Assembly: GCA_033977485.1 (NCBI GenBank)
Contig: CM066998.1
Span: 23,623,501 to 23,687,500, forward strand
Direction: 5' to 3'
Length of the DNA: 64,000 nucleotides
From: Hydrangea macrophylla
Taxonomy: Eukaryota > Streptophyta > Magnoliopsida > Cornales > Hydrangeaceae
The translations under genes and the position numbers were made by a program. The notes under the pieces were generated by a model. That model was not told the origin of the DNA. It saw nothing but the letters and a program-made list of their open reading frames with translations, and searched no databases. This document shows, piece after piece, positions 44,578 through 58,872 of the stretch (positions are counted from its first letter, which is position 1; every line of letters starts with the position of its first letter).

Positions 44578-46534
44578 GACTGTGAGAGAAAGAGAGAACT
44601 TGCGAAAATAATCCTATATATATATTCTAGTTTTTGGATGAGAACATGAAGGAAGGGCAGATGTATCCTTATTGATTTAATTTGGTCTAATATATTATTC
44701 TATCATAGAGGGTTGAAGGTAAAACGTAATTACTAACTTGTAGAGTTTCAAAGTAACAAAGTTGTAAAGGTTCAAAGTTTTGAATTATTATGAGTTGTAA
44801 AGTTGTAAATTTAGGATTCTATGCCAACCACCATCAAACAACTTGGTTTTTTTTTATATATCGTTCATATACCGATTGATCAAGCTTTGGAAAAACATTC
44901 CAAACTAATAATAGATGTACATGACATCTCAAAAAGTATTACTCATTTTCTTGAATTTTTGCATTGGTGTCTAAAGTATATTTTATCAATTTTTAAATGT
45001 ATCATTGATAGGAGAGATGGAAAATTTTAATCATGTAGATTTACCTTTCGTAGTTGTGCAAAATGCCTAAAGGGGGAAAATTATTGGTAAAACTAGGTTT
45101 CATAGCGGCAAACACTACATATGAGAGGCGAAAAGCAAAGAGAATCGATGAGAACAACGTTAGATTAAATGACTTGGGTTGAAGAAGTTGGCAATGTCTC
45201 TTATTGGTTCATCTCATCCAACATATAACTGAATCTAATTTAGTAATTCTCGCTAGTTTGTGTATTTTCATTTTTTACTTTTGTGAAAACAGATTCAATT
45301 TCCTTTTTCTTTTCCTATTAAATTTTTTTTTTTGTTTTATTGTATCACACCATCCAGCATATAACTGTATAAATAAGGATATATATTATTCATTTAAGTA
45401 TATTTCACTGATGTAAAACATTAGTTGTATTTTATACCATTTAAATGCTACATGTCCATGTGAACTACAATTGGTAGAAATATTTATTTGTATGAAACAT
45501 TATTATCTCATTTGTCGGATTATATTGTTTGGAACCATATTGAGTCAGTTTTCAAATGCATTGTGTAGACCCAAACAAATTGAGGTTGGTCCAACTATAG
45601 ATTTTTTTTACTCATTATATTACAATTCAATTTATGTTGTCAATAAAATCAATCTTGCTTAAAATAAAAGAAGCTAAAAGTTGTTGTGGTCCCATCTTGC
45701 ATATGCTATTTGATTTCATTGGAGCCAAAGTTATGTGGTCCCAACATGTAAAACTTGTAAGTAGTTTTCTATTCAGTAAAGTTAATGTTTTGGCCATGTT
45801 TTATTGAATAAAGTTAGGTATCCCAACTTGTGATTCCTAGGAGCTAAGTTCCGTGTATGATTTTTTGTTGTGGTGTTAATACTCAAGGGGCCCTATTTTT
45901 GTTCAGTTGGGTGTTTTTTTTTTGGGTCCATCAAAATTTTTTTGGGTTTGGGATAAGAGGAATGCTATAGTCATTTGGGATAACCATACTCCTATACTTT
46001 TTCTGTCAACACACCTGTTTCTCATAGAAGTTTTTTGTTATTTGGGATAAGAGGAATGCTATGGTTCCCAAATTTGATTTCCCCAAATGCTATGGGATTG
46101 ATACCACATGTAGTGGTATGTCGTATCATATTTTTCCTTGGGATCTTCTATGAAACATCGTGGTGGTTTAGGATGTATCATAATCTGAATTTGGGACCCA
46201 AAATTAGGTAACTTGAAAACCACTTTAGTTTTTAAAATAGAGCCTTAGGATAGTGATGCTATGTATTAAACAAGCCTTAATAAATGTTCTAGGTTTGAAT
46301 AAACTAGTGGCCATGGTACCCCTCCCTTTGGCTTTCTATAGTAATATAGATGTTCATGCACACATACTTTTTGTGTTGACCACATGTGCCGTCGAGAACT
46401 TGGGAGATTTTAGCACGGTCACTCTGTTAAAATCCATTTTATTTATTTATTGTCTAATACTACAAATTCAAACAATTTTACTAAACCATTCACTTGCTAA
46501 ATCATTTACATAGAACTTGTATGTGTTATTAGAT

Positions 46535-48781
46535 ATGGACAAGAGTTGGATACCATTGACTGACACAAAAATGGGTAGATTGAGTGAGTAATATGCAAAT
46601 GGGGTAAAATCATTCCTCAAGTTTGCAGTTGCGGTTAAGGACGATGAAGGTGCTATTCGGTGTCCTTGTACAAGATGTGTGAACTTTCTCCTACAGCCGC
46701 TTCCAACTGTCCACGTTCATTTGATCACAAATAGGATTATGAAATCATATGTTCACTGGGTGGAACATGGAGAAACCTCAAGTCTTGCCTAGAAGTGTCG
46801 AGGATCAGGGTAATGATTATCAAATGGCAGATGACAATACTGGCGGTCCGAATGGTATGGATGAAATGATAGAGGATCGAGTAAGAGGTGAGATGACCGA
46901 TACGACCAACTGGGAGGAAGTGCAGAATTTTGATAGACTAATAGATGACGCAAAACGTGAGATTTACCCGGGTTGCAAGGACTTCACTCTATTGAAGTTC
47001 GTCATTAGTATACTTGATGTGAAGGTAGTGAAAAATTAGAGTAATAACTCGCTTGACATGCTTCTTGAGTTACTAATGAAACTTTTACCACATGGTAGTT
47101 TAGTTCCAAAATTGACATATGAAGCAAAGAAGATACTATGTGACCTGGGCATGTCATACGAGCACATTGATGCATGCAAAAATGACTGCGCCCTCTTTTG
47201 GAAGGAGAATAAAGGCCTCGATAAGTGTCCGGAATGTGAAGAGTCGAGATACAAGATCAATCGTGGCAAGGTAAGAACATCCCCCATAAGGTTCTTCGTT
47301 ACTTCCCTTTAACACCAAGGTTGCAGAGATTGTACATGTCTAGGAAGAGAGCATCAGATGGCACAAAGAAAAATGTGTGGATGATGGGGTATTGAGACAT
47401 CCGGGTGATAGTGCTGAGTGGAAGGAGTTAGATCGACAGTATCCAGAGTTAGCCTGGGAGCCGAGGAATGTGAGGCTAGGGCTAGCCACAGATGGGTTCA
47501 ACCCTTTCAGGAACATAAGTACCTCTTACAGTATGTCGCCTGTAATACTCACACCCTACAACCTGCCACCCTGGATGTGTATGAAAGAGCCATTTTTTAT
47601 GATGTCATTACTTATTCCTGGGCCCTCGCAACCAGGGAAATCGATCGACGTTTACATGAGGTCGTTGGTGGATGAATTGAAGGAATTGTGGGAAAATGGT
47701 GCATTGACTTACGATGCCCTGACTAGTCAGACTTTTAAGATGCGCGCATCTTTTTGAGGACATTACACGATTTTCCTACATATGGTAACATATTTGGCTG
47801 GAGTACGAAGGGTTATATGGCTTGTCCCATTTGTAATGATGAACCATATTCAGAACGCTTAAGAAATAAAATTGGGTACACTAACCATCACTGCTACTTG
47901 CCTGAGAATCACTCTTGGACAAAGAGTAAGGCCTACAACGGCAAGCGTGAGACAAGGACTAGATCTCTCGAGTTATCGATTGAAAAGGTACAAAATCAGT
48001 TGGACCGGATGCCGGTTGCCAACTTGGGAATGTTTTCAAGCAATCATAAAGAAGTAAACTGGACCAAGGTAAGCATCTTATTCGAGCTTCCGTACTGGAA
48101 GGAGCGGAAGCTCCAACATAACATTGATGTGATGCACGTGGAGAAGAATATTAGTGAAAGTATCTGCAGAACTATGTTGGGCATTGATGGGAAGAACAGG
48201 GACGCAGACAAGGCACGGTTAGACTTGCAAGATTGGGGCATTAGGGAAGAGTTGCACTTGGAACAACGCCCCAATGGATCTTATGTCAAGCCTCGTGCAA
48301 TATTTTCGCTGACCCCAAATGACAAAGAAGGTTTTTGTGAATTTTTGAAATCTGTCAAGTATCCAGATGGTTATGCGGCGAATATATCAAGGTCAGTGAG
48401 CACAAGAAATGGTAGATTATCGGGCCTTAAAAGTCATGACTACCATGTACTCTTGCAGCATATTCTACCCATCGGAATGCGCGGTTATATCGACAATAAT
48501 GTTGGTACAACACTATTTGAGTTAGGCAACATTTTCCAAGACATGTGCGCTAAAACATTGAGGATGGGAGATTTGGAGAAGCTTGAGGAAAGGATAGTAC
48601 TTATACTCTGCAAGCTTGAGAAATTTTTTCCTCTAGCTTTTTTTGATGTGATGGTCCATTTGGCTGTTCACCTGCCTCGAGAGGCGAAGCTTGCAGGACC
48701 TGTGCATTATCGATGGATGTACGCGATCGAAAGGGAAAACCTTGCATTTGAGAAGCAAAGGGAAAAAAAATATCAATGAGA
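46535..48781 (+). pseudogene. TNP2/TNPD-like CACTA transposase pseudogene, copy B
   Basis: Same blocks, stops and frame changes as 25910-28155, so the gene was dead before duplication. Copy-specific changes: one extra base near 46772 (CATGGAGAAACC against CATGGGGAACC) adds another frame change; residue differences R to H, M to R and P to L occur in the last large open block (47754-48779), and Q to R near 47433. Confidence 0.88.
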
Positions 48782-50762
48782 ACAAACAGAGGTTAGAGGC
48801 CTTAGGGTTGACGCATTTTCTAGCATCTTTTAATGAGTTAGACCATCCAAAATGCAAGAATAAGAAGGGGAAGCCAATTTTGGGGGATACACATTCTGAT
48901 GATGACTATATACCGTCCGACAATGGAGATGAAGAGTCATTTGACTCTTTAGAACATGAGGTATTACATGTGTGTTTGCTTTATGGGATGCAACTAATTT
49001 TTATTTATAGAAATTAAATTTTACAACATGTCATTTATCTCGATTTAATGGAATTAAAGTCTCTACATGTTTATTTCCATTGTATCATTTTTTAGGTAAG
49101 TGAGATGCTGCCAGCACGCCGCCTCAAATTTTCTGAGCCTTCGGTCTCCCAACCGGTTCAAGAGAGAGATGCCCCACTTGAGGGGAATAACGTGCCTATT
49201 GATATGAGTGTTTAGGACGATGTTGGGGGGTCTATCCTTCACATCGAGGATATGGTGGATTCGGTCAGTGAGCCACGAGCTAATAGTGAGCCACGGGTTA
49301 GCAGCGATGGTACTTCATCAAAATTACTCAAATTTATCACTTAGCAATATATTTTACTTGATCTTTTCATTAACTAGTCGAATCAATATTATGCATTAAT
49401 TGTTAAATAGGATCACCAACCAATAGACGGGGGCCTAGCCGAGGCCTTTGGGCTGACCTCTGAATTGAGAAAGAAGGCAAGCTTCCAGTGCTCATCCCTA
49501 CAGAGTTTAGGCAGCCGGTGGGGCCGTATGCTACTACTTTTGCTACTGCCAGAGGCGTACAAATTTGACGGAATTTACAGTGCCCGGGCGTCCAAAGATG
49601 GTCTAATGTAACAGAAACCTCAGTCCTCCCGATAGTTCAACGCCTCAACGTAGTTAAAATAACTCAATATTTATTTATATACTTAGTCCAGATGCGCTTT
49701 ATAGTTAATCATCTATAATATTGTTCATTGCAGGATAAGTTTAACGTGCAAGGTGACGAGGTGGTTGTCAAAAAAGTGACGAAAGCAAAATGCGGTTCAC
49801 TGCTTAGTGGTTGGAGTCATAGATTGTACAAGCATTACAAAAAATTGAGAGAAACTAAGAGCGAAGAATATGCCAGGAACCACCACCCGAAATCTTGCAT
49901 CTGTGATCAATGGATTGATTTAATTGATAATAAATGGAATGACCCAAAATTTCTGGTAACAAATTCATTTCCATACAAAATCAATAGATAAGGTTGAAGA
50001 TCGTGAACAAATTAATTTATGTTTATATATTGTTTAATTTTCCATGCAGCACCAATCAGCAGTGAACTCAGCCAATCGAGCACATTCAAAGACCAATCAC
50101 TCATGCGGCTCGAGATCGTTTGCAATTAGGGCGCATAAGCTGGTGCACATTCTTTATTTTTTTTTAATCATTTTACTACTATCCATTATTAATTACTAAC
50201 TTTGTACTTTGACAAACTAATGAATCAATTAGAAGAGATCGTGGAGTTATCGATATGCCAGAATTTTACCACTCTTATCACTTCAGTAAAGCAAAGAAGA
50301 ATTGGGTGAATTCGAACTGCGGGACTGTAAATGTAAATATAATATCTTTATTATTGATAAATAGTTAGAAGTCTTCAAATTTATATATTAGTATTGATTG
50401 AATGTCAACTTGTTGTAAACATGATAGGAGAATATGATAAAGTTTAAGGAAGATCATAGATTGCAGCCCAATGCAAAACCGCTAAGTGTCGAGGATATAT
50501 CTATTCAATGTTTGGGTGCACGATCTGGCATAGTGAAGGGACTCGGCATAAGACCTTCTTCCTCATCTCGTTCCACGGCCACATTTGATCAGGATAGTGA
50601 GCATGTCAAATCTCTTGAGAAAAAGATGGAGGAGACAATTGCTCACATACAATCTGATAGCAAGAGTCGAATTCAGGAGATGGTTGCGCAGATGGCAAGC
50701 TTATATCAGTGGGCTTAGAGACATGGTTTTGACGGGCCCGAGGACTCATCTGGTGCCGATGG
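48782..50762 (+). pseudogene. TNPA-like gene remnant, copy B
   Basis: Counterpart of 28156-30136 with the same exon blocks and stops. Differences include P to L and G to E near 48823-48836, L to F near 48942, and I to V near 49956. Confidence 0.75.
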
Positions 50763-50810
50763 AGCTTCTTGATAAGTAGAAATATATAATTACTTATTTG
50801 ATGTACGTTT

Positions 50811-51716
50811 TTTGGAGTTTTCAAAAGAAACGGAACAAATAACGGGCTTTCAGGGTGAATTCTATAGCTTAAAATGTTGAAAAACACGCCAAAACACCCA
50901 AAATCGGGGTATTATGAGTCAAGCGGGATAACCGACTATCTGGATGCCACCAAACCCACACTTCCACCTCGAGTACAACTAAATAGACTTGTAGGAATAA
51001 ATGGAAAAAATAACGGACTCCCGGGGTGGATTCCGTAGCTTAAAATGTCAAAAAACACCCCAAAACATAAAAAATCGAGGTTTTCAGGATCGAGTAGGAT
51101 AACCGACAATTCGGCTGCCAAAAAACGTTCACTCCCACCTGGGGTACAACTAAATAGACTTGTAGGAAGATATAGAATAAATAACGGAATATCGAGGGGT
51201 ATTCTGTAGATCAAAACGTCGAAAAACACCCCCAAAATACCCAAAATCGAGGTTTTTAGGGTCGACTCAAATAACCGACTATCCAGATGCAACCAAACCC
51301 AAACTCCAACCTTAGGTACAATTAAATAGACTTGTAGGAATAATGGAACAAATAACAGACTCCCGAGGTAGATTCTATATCTTAGAATGTCAAAAAACAC
51401 CCCAAAACACCCAAAATCAAGGTTTTAAGGGTCGAGTCGGATAACCAACAATTCGGCTGCCACAAACCCACACTCCCACCTCAGGTACAACTAAATAGAC
51501 TTATAGGAAGAAATTGAATGAATAACGGACTTTCGGGGTGGATTCCGTAGCTTAAAATGTCGAAAAATCCCCCCAAAACACCCAAAATCGAGGTTTTGAG
51601 GGTCGACTCAGATAACCGACTATCCGGATGCCACCTAAATAGACTCGTAGGAAGAAACACAACGAATAATAGATTCCTAGGGGTTATTAGCATAAAACGT
51701 CGAGGTTTTAAAGGAT
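50811..51716. repeat. ~171-bp tandem repeat array, copy B
   Basis: Unit-for-unit counterpart of 30185-31090; unit number and order are unchanged and only isolated substitutions are seen (for example near 51513), so the array has not expanded or contracted since duplication. Confidence 0.9.
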
Positions 51717-52432
51717 AAACTAACTACCGTGTATTGTTTTTCTCTTTTTTAAAAAAAAATTATAAGATACTCATGTTATTCTTATATTGTTGATGCAGAT
51801 GAATAGTAGAAGTTGTGGATTGCTAGCTCGAGTTTGTGCAGCAATTCACTCTTTAGGTTATGTAGTGAAACTTTTTTATTGTCATGTTGGATGGTTTTTT
51901 CTTTGTTGATACTATGTCTTTTTTTAAGCATAAAAAAATATAAGGCTACAAAATATTTGAGTACCCTTCAATTACTGCAAAAAAAAATAATTGGGGTGAT
52001 GTATTATTAAATGTAACATTAAGGCCCTCAATTTCCAAAAAGTGTGTCATCTAAGGATAATCATTACATTTAACAAAAACCGATGAAAAATATACCACTT
52101 GTTAGGTATGTGCCTCAAAAATACGAACTTACATCTAATATTACAGGAACAAAAATGAGATATCATTTCATTTCATTTGTAATGGTACCCACGAACTGAT
52201 ATCATTTAGGATGATTGATGTTACATGGCCATTACTACAACTTATACCATGGCCTATTTGTAATATACCTGGTTAGGAATGCCTAGAATGTGTCTTTTGC
52301 ATCTAAATGGTGGTGCTCCTGCAAAGTGGAAAAAAGAGAAATAAAAATGAGACAGAAATTAACCTATTTCCAAGTGTTTCCTCTGCACTTAAATAACGTT
52401 AGAAAATAGAACGACTACTAAATAATGTAGTC

Positions 52433-52451
52433 CTCTCTCTCTCTCTCTCTC
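52433..52451. repeat. CT microsatellite, copy B
   Basis: 19 nt of (CT)n, 22 bp shorter than copy A; the largest length difference between the copies. Confidence 0.95.
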
Positions 52452-53678
52452 GATCTCGATCTCGATCCCTGAAATACCATCTCAAACACACCAAAGAAAC
52501 TGTCTAAGTCTATATATGGTCATTGCCATAACTAACATTGGCAGTTAAAGTTCACTAACATTCTTGTATATTTGTTTTGCACCTTAATAGCTTAAAAAGA
52601 AAGGAAGAATATAATTAGAGTCATAAATATCCATATATACTTTCTAGGAATTAACAAGCAAGGAAAGTTGAAGACCAAGATCACCAAACATTCCTTCTAA
52701 GAAATATTGCTCCTCGAAAGCTAGTTTGTAGTTGGCATTTAAAATTAAAGCAGAAGTGGTTGGCATGTCTATATATTTAAAAATTATTTAAGGTGCCAAC
52801 CCCAGCTTAGTCTACAACAAAATGGAAAGTAAATTCAAAATCTAAAGACTTAAAAATTGTGGCAATTAATTCTTAAGACTCAAAAACTTTAAAAAGAATT
52901 AAGAAAATTAGATTTTCAAATTTTTTTTTTTGCATCATCAATTTTACTTGCATATTAAAGTTGTTAGCAATAAAAGTATCACAATCATTTGTATCAGATG
53001 GCATCTTTGTCAGACTTGGATTTGTAAAAAGAAACATAACAACATAACACTTGGTAAAAAAAATCGTATAATTCAAATTTCTAGGCTCTATTTGAAATTT
53101 GTAAATTAGAGAAGGGAAGTAAAACGGAAATAAAAATTAGAAGAAATACTATCTTTCTTATGTTATTTCCAGTTTTTTTTCTCCATATTTAAATGACAAT
53201 AGAAGTTATCAAAATATGAAAATAGCTCAAGAAAAGAGAAAGAGGAGTCAAAATTTTCAAATTTTTGGTTACCCTAAAAAATCAGTGAAATCATTCATTT
53301 GAGTGTGTTAGACTTGGGCTTTTCTCAGACTTGGATTTGTAAATAGAGACTAATTAAATACTAGTTTTCTCAGACTTGGATTTGCAAAACCATTCGTGTG
53401 TGTTAAGACTTTCTCAGTAACCAAAAGGAAGGGAATGTAAAAGATGAACAAAACAGGGGAAAAAATAGATAGGGTAAAGTATCATACCGGCGTTTACCCG
53501 ATGAGCTAGGTTCGGATTTACCCAAATCATCAACCTCTCACTAATTGAAACCTAAAAACACAAAATATGTGGTCAAGAGGACTTCCATTTTTTGCATCGG
53601 TGTATCAAAAACCTCAACTAAAATCAAATAGGCTCCCCATCAAAATCTTGAGTGCGTGTGTGTGCGTGTAGATTTGTG

Positions 53679-53690
<12 letters not shown>

Positions 53691-53730
<40 letters not shown>
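53691..53730. repeat. GA microsatellite, copy B
   Basis: 40 nt of (GA)n, 8 bp shorter than copy A. Confidence 0.95.
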
Positions 53731-53735
<5 letters not shown>

Positions 53736-54427
53736 GACTGGGACTTCGACAGTGGAATCTGGGATGGTGGTGCAGAGCTCGATGGAGAAGGGAGGTCCGG
53801 TGGTGGCAGGGGTCGACGGAGGAGGGAGGTCCAGTGGTGGCAGGGGTCGACGGATGAGGGAGGCAATGGTGGTTGAGGCATCGAGCAGTGCGTGGAGGAT
53901 GCGGAACCCTAACTCTCATGGAGGCAAGCAGTGGAGACCAATGGGAAGGGATGGGAGGGAAGGGTTTGAATGGAAGAGACATCTTAGAGGAAGGGTTAAT
54001 GATAGGGTTTGGCAGCAAATTTTTGAGCGCCAAACTCTTTTATGTCACTTTTTTTTTAAAACCTACATAAAGTTTATACTATTGTTATTATTTATGTCAC
54101 TTTGTAGTAAAATGACATAATAATTAAATGTTTTATTTACAAAACTGCCACCACATTTTTATTTATGTCACTTTTTAAAAAAGTGACATAAATACATTAT
54201 TATTTATGTCACTTTTTAAAAAAATAACATAAATACTTTATTATTTATGTCACTTTTTTTAAACAACGACATAAACAATCAAGTATTTATGTCACTTTTT
54301 AAAAAGTGACATAAATACTAAAAAAGTGACATAAAAAGCTCATGCAAGAAATAATTATGTCACCTGAAATAAAAGTGACATAAATACAATTTTCAAAGTG
54401 ACATAAATAGCATTTTTCCTTGTAGTG

Positions 54428-56332
54428 ATATTCTTATCCTCACATGAATATGTCCATGATCTTCGATTCTCAACCATGTCGCTGAAAATGCTCAACATAC
54501 ACCTTTGGAAAGTAGCAGGTGTAGTGCATAAGCCAAATGGCATCCGCCGATATGCAAACGTTCCAAACAGGCAGGTGAAAGTGGTCTTCTCTTGATTAGC
54601 AGGACCAATTTCAATATGGTTAAAATCACTATAACCATCCAGGAAGCAATAGAATTGGTGACGTGCCACTCTTTCAAGCATTTGGTCTATGAAAGGTAAT
54701 GGGAAGTGGTCCTTTCTGGTCGCCGCATTCAATTTTCTATAATCAAAAATCATGCGCCAGGTTGTGGTCACACATGTTGGCACCAATTCTTCTTCCTTAT
54801 TCTCCACCATTCTAATGTCGGCTTTCTTCAGCACTACTTGAGTTGGACTTACCCAAGGACTATCTTAGATCGGATAAATTACCCCAACATCAAGCAATTT
54901 CAGAACTTCATTCTTAACCACTTCTTGTATGTTCGGGTTTAGACGCCTTTGCATTTGTCGACACGGTTTGGTGTCCTCCTCTAGGTAAATCCTTGGGTGC
55001 ATATCGATGGACTTATCCCTTTTAAATCTACGACAATCCATCCTAGTGCACTCCGATGCTATCTTAACAACCTTATTAACTTACCGTCCTATTCTTGATT
55101 AAACACAGATGAGATGATTACAGGAAAGGTTTTCTCTTCTCCCAAAAACACATATTTTAACTTCTTCAGGATTTCTTTCAATTCTAATTCTAAGTATTGT
55201 AAGTTTGACTGCACTGCCAACTTTGTCTTTGGCAGTAATTGTTCATATTGGGTCATTCACATCACCCTCAATAACCTCCAATAATGAACACATTTGACTT
55301 ATCTCCTCATCTTGCGAAGTATATCTATCCAATTCATAACAAGAGTTAGTGATAATGGAATCCACAAGATCAGAGGGAGCTCGTCAAATCAAAACAATCT
55401 TGGATTACTGGCTCAACCCAATTTACCTCTTTTTCATCATCAAAATCTTCAATTTTGGGATTTGAAAAGATCTTGATATTTAACGTCATGTTCCCAAAAA
55501 CCACGGTCATTACTCCACTTCTTACCTTGATTGTCGCATCAATCATTGCAAGGACAGGACGTCCAAAGATCAATGTAATTTAAGATTTGGCATTGTATAC
55601 CGGCTCGGTGTCCAAAATAACAAAGTCAACAGGAAAGACAAAAGTGTCAATCTAGAAAAGAGATTCACACTCGGCCCTAAATTGAGAAGAGCATTGTTCA
55701 CTTACTTTTAACTGATTATGCAAGAAACTATTTGTGTAACTGGATCCTTAAATTTAGGAGGCAAATTGTGCTTGAGGATTGCACTTGCTTGGCAGCTCAG
55801 GTAAGCGCACTTCTCAACACTTTGATTCCTTTTAACAGTGCACAAGTCTTTCAAGAACTTGGCATAGGAAGGTAGTTGTTTTATCGCGTCAAGGAGCGGG
55901 AGGTTGATTTTACTTGCTTGAACAACTCCAGAAACTCTTGACTTTTGGTTTCTTGTTGAGGTTTCTTTAACCTCTGAGGATATGGTTCCGGAAAAGAGCA
56001 TTTGGGTGCCTCTTCGAGAAGAGGTTCTTTTCCAAGCCTTCTCCTTATTTCTGTATCTTCAGAAATTGTTGCGGGCTCAACTGTTTCTCCCTTTATCTCT
56101 TCTTCCACCAATTCTTTTTCATTCTCCACTTCATCTTCTTCTTCAACCACAGGCCGTGGGAGAGGAGAAGCTTTCTGAATCACTTTTCCACTCCTCAACA
56201 CAGTTACAACCTTGGCCTCTTTATGTGATCCCGACCCCAAAGGGCCTGTACCTGAATGTTAGCCTCTAAGATTTGGCTCTGGTTATGCTGGGAACATCAT
56301 TCATTCTTTATCCCCTTGTTGAGCAGCCAATC
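54428..56332 (-). pseudogene. Athila-like gag-protease-RT fragment, copy B
   Basis: Counterpart of 33832-35736 with the same stops, the same RT deletion and the same flanking insertions; one S to P residue change is seen in the block at 55573-55370. Confidence 0.85.
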
Positions 56333-57215
56333 TGTCACGCCCCAGAGCAGTAAAAATACTGAAAAATAAAATTCCTTTTTGGGTCTATAGGGAATGTATG
56401 GAGAATGTAACTAATGATCCACACCACACAATACTAGTCTATAACAAGAATAGTAATAAAAATAAACTGGATATAAATAGCCGTTGCTTTTATTACAAAC
56501 ATCAGAGTTATTACAACAGTAAAGCTACAGCAGAAGCAGATAAGGTTTGGAAGCAACATATGCCTAAGTACCAAATATAACAAAATAGTCTAAACAAAAA
56601 TAAATAAACTAAAAACTATCTACAGATCTTCAGCTGGCATACATATCAGCGTAGTAATCTTCCCCAACATAGACATCATCGGGGGGGGGGGGGGGGGGCA
56701 TCCTCTGCGTATTCGATTCCCGGATAGTAGTTGTTGTTGTACGCTCTACTACCTACAGAATAAGATATAGGATAGTCTGGACAGGGAAAATCCAGGCAAT
56801 AAAGGCCGTCAACTTACTGAGAGCAGAGTGAGTATAAACTATCAAGGTACCAGTTATCTCAAGTAAATAACAAGCTTATGAAGACACGAGATAAATTCTA
56901 CTATAATAATATCTTGTTCCTTTATTCAACGTCATTAACAAACCCTTATCGTCTTGTTATTCAGAGACCAATAAATCAACATACTATTTCTAGAAAGAAC
57001 AGACACAATTGTTTCACATATATAGACATACCATCATTTTTTCCATTGATCGTTAAGGATATAAACCATCCACAGTAAATCCTGGACACCACGTTAATCC
57101 ATCGCCCGCACGTTAAGGATATAAACCATCTACTGCATGTCTGAGATACAACGCTTTGAACAACAACACATCAAATCTATTGCCACGACTCATCGCATTA
57201 TACCAGTGATCCCCC
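56333..57215 (-). repeat. Tekay-like LTR fragment, copy B
   Basis: Counterpart of 35737-36614. The G homopolymer is 18 nt here (56681-56698) against 13 in copy A. Confidence 0.5.
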
Positions 57216-57473
57216 TGACAAGCGGGGGTATTTGTAAAATACAACCGCGCTAAAAGAAGGAAATACATTAATTTAGTTCACAATTCTCTCGTTTATCTGC
57301 GATTTGGATTACAACGCCAGTTTCTACACATTATGATTAATCTATGATAAGTTGTGTGTTTTAGCTGTGATTTTTTTGCAGATTACTGTCGCTGTGTGAA
57401 TAATTGATTGAGCAGGATAAAAGGAAGTGATTGGCTTTAATGAAGACAATTCAAAGTTGAAAACTGAAACCCG

Positions 57474-57583
57474 ATCGATCGAGGTCTTCTCAAGCGATCG
57501 AGCATTCGATCGATCCAACCTGTCTCAAGGGATCGAATAATCCAGAAGTTCAATCGATCGAGAGTTCTTCGATCGATCGAACA
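57474..57583. repeat. TCGATCGA palindrome cluster 1, copy B
   Basis: Counterpart of 36872-36980. One box is changed (GGGATCGAA against GCGATCGAA near 57529), so a box can mutate after duplication. Confidence 0.85.
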
Positions 57584-57650
57584 TGCCTCTTAGCAGAATA
57601 CGCGCAGGTAGCAAAAGACGGGATTTTTGACCCTAGCATGAAGTTTCTAC

Positions 57651-57658
57651 TATAAAAA
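57651..57658 (+). promoter_or_regulatory. TATA box of Athila-like LTR, copy B
   Basis: TATAAAAA, same context as copy A. Confidence 0.55.
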
Positions 57659-58079
57659 CTCATTTTGTATGCGTCCAGAACGACGCCCCACTTTGTTTTT
57701 CATCAGTTTTCATAAGAGAGGAGAGATTTATCTTGTTTTATAGGTTTTACTCAAGTTTTCTTCATTGTTAGCTTGGATTCTCTTTGGTGTAATAAGAGTC
57801 CTTTATTCCAGGTTACCTAGTTAGTGTTTTACTCACATACTGCATTTAGTTAATTATGGTTTAGTGTTTATTTGTATTGATTTGCATGTTAGATACGTTA
57901 AAATCGTAAGTTTCATAAGTTTTAATGAAAAACTCACAACCAAACAAACCCTTAATGAATTTTTACGTTAAGATTGCATCTGGGACACTCCAGACCATGT
58001 CTGAGTAGTCCGAGGTTGGGAAATCGCGATGAAACTGTGATTTTCAGGCCTCTGCCATGCACCAGAATAATACCTGTGT

Positions 58080-58203
58080 TCGATCGATCGGAGTTATTTT
58101 GATCGATCGGTGCAGAGATATAGTCGATCGATCGAAGACATTTCGATCGATCGATCGAGAGATGATGATTGTCGATCGATCGAAAGCGCATCGATCGATC
58201 GAA
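58080..58203. repeat. TCGATCGA palindrome cluster 2, copy B
   Basis: Counterpart of 37478-37597. One box has gained a GATC unit, and the box at 58123-58132 is a longer match (GTCGATCGATCGAA against GTCAATCGATCGAA in copy A). Confidence 0.85.
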
Positions 58204-58872
58204 CAGTCAGATTCTTGAGAACATCCAATACATTATTCCAAGACTTTCGGTTTTGAGGAGTTGTTATCAAACTGTCCCCAAATGCTTAGTTTGTCAAAGC
58301 AGTCTTTGAACTTAAGGCCTTAAGGCATTTTCTTTCAATACATTTTGCAAACCACCATCAATGCTAACACCATTGTAGGTGCGAGTCTTAACTATTGAAT
58401 TAAACCGCTTTCATGTATTTCAAACTTAATTGAGATGATATAGTCCCGGTCATGAAAGAGCTATTGATTCTAGATCCTTAGAGAAGTACGGAATATTGTA
58501 GGAGATGTACTCCATGGAGCTTAAAATGCAATTGCATGGTAGATGGCTAGGTCACAGTGGATTCGCGTGATCCCAACACTTCCTTTTATTAAGTAAAACT
58601 GTTTTTAAGATTTCGTTTTAGTCAAATAGTTAATCGTTAGTTAATTTAATTTAGTTGTTATTAATTTTAGTAGTTATTAATCGTAGAACTTTGTGTTCTA
58701 CACTTCTTTCAAAACATTAAATTTTCTTTTCTTTTTGAGTCTAATCTAAGTAAATTAATTCTCATCCTTCCCTGTGGGATCGACCTGAACTTAATCCAGT
58801 GTACTACTTGCACGATTACCTACACTTGGGTATAGCACACAAGCGCACAGAAAAATATTCCTGTCAAGTTTT

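Larger units (their letters stand above)
42219..46534 (+). other. CACTA internal 5' region, copy B
   Basis: Counterpart of 21600-25909. The CT tract is shorter and a CATCTCTCT insertion appears near 42585. Nothing coding recognised. Confidence 0.4.
51717..54040. other. CACTA internal 3' region, copy B
   Basis: Counterpart of 31091-33444, shorter through contraction of the CT and GA microsatellites. Confidence 0.4.
41889..54427 (+). mobile_element. large decayed CACTA element, copy B
   Basis: Duplicate of 21270-33831 with the same TTATGTCAC subterminal repeats and the TAGTG terminus ending at 54427. It shares the truncated left side, so the truncation predates the duplication. Confidence 0.8.
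57216..58866 (+). repeat. 5' LTR of Athila-like element, copy B
   Basis: 1651 bp, four bases longer than in copy A owing to one extra GATC in a palindrome box near 58143. TATA box at 57651-57658. Palindrome clusters at about 57474-57583 and 58080-58203. Confidence 0.65.
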
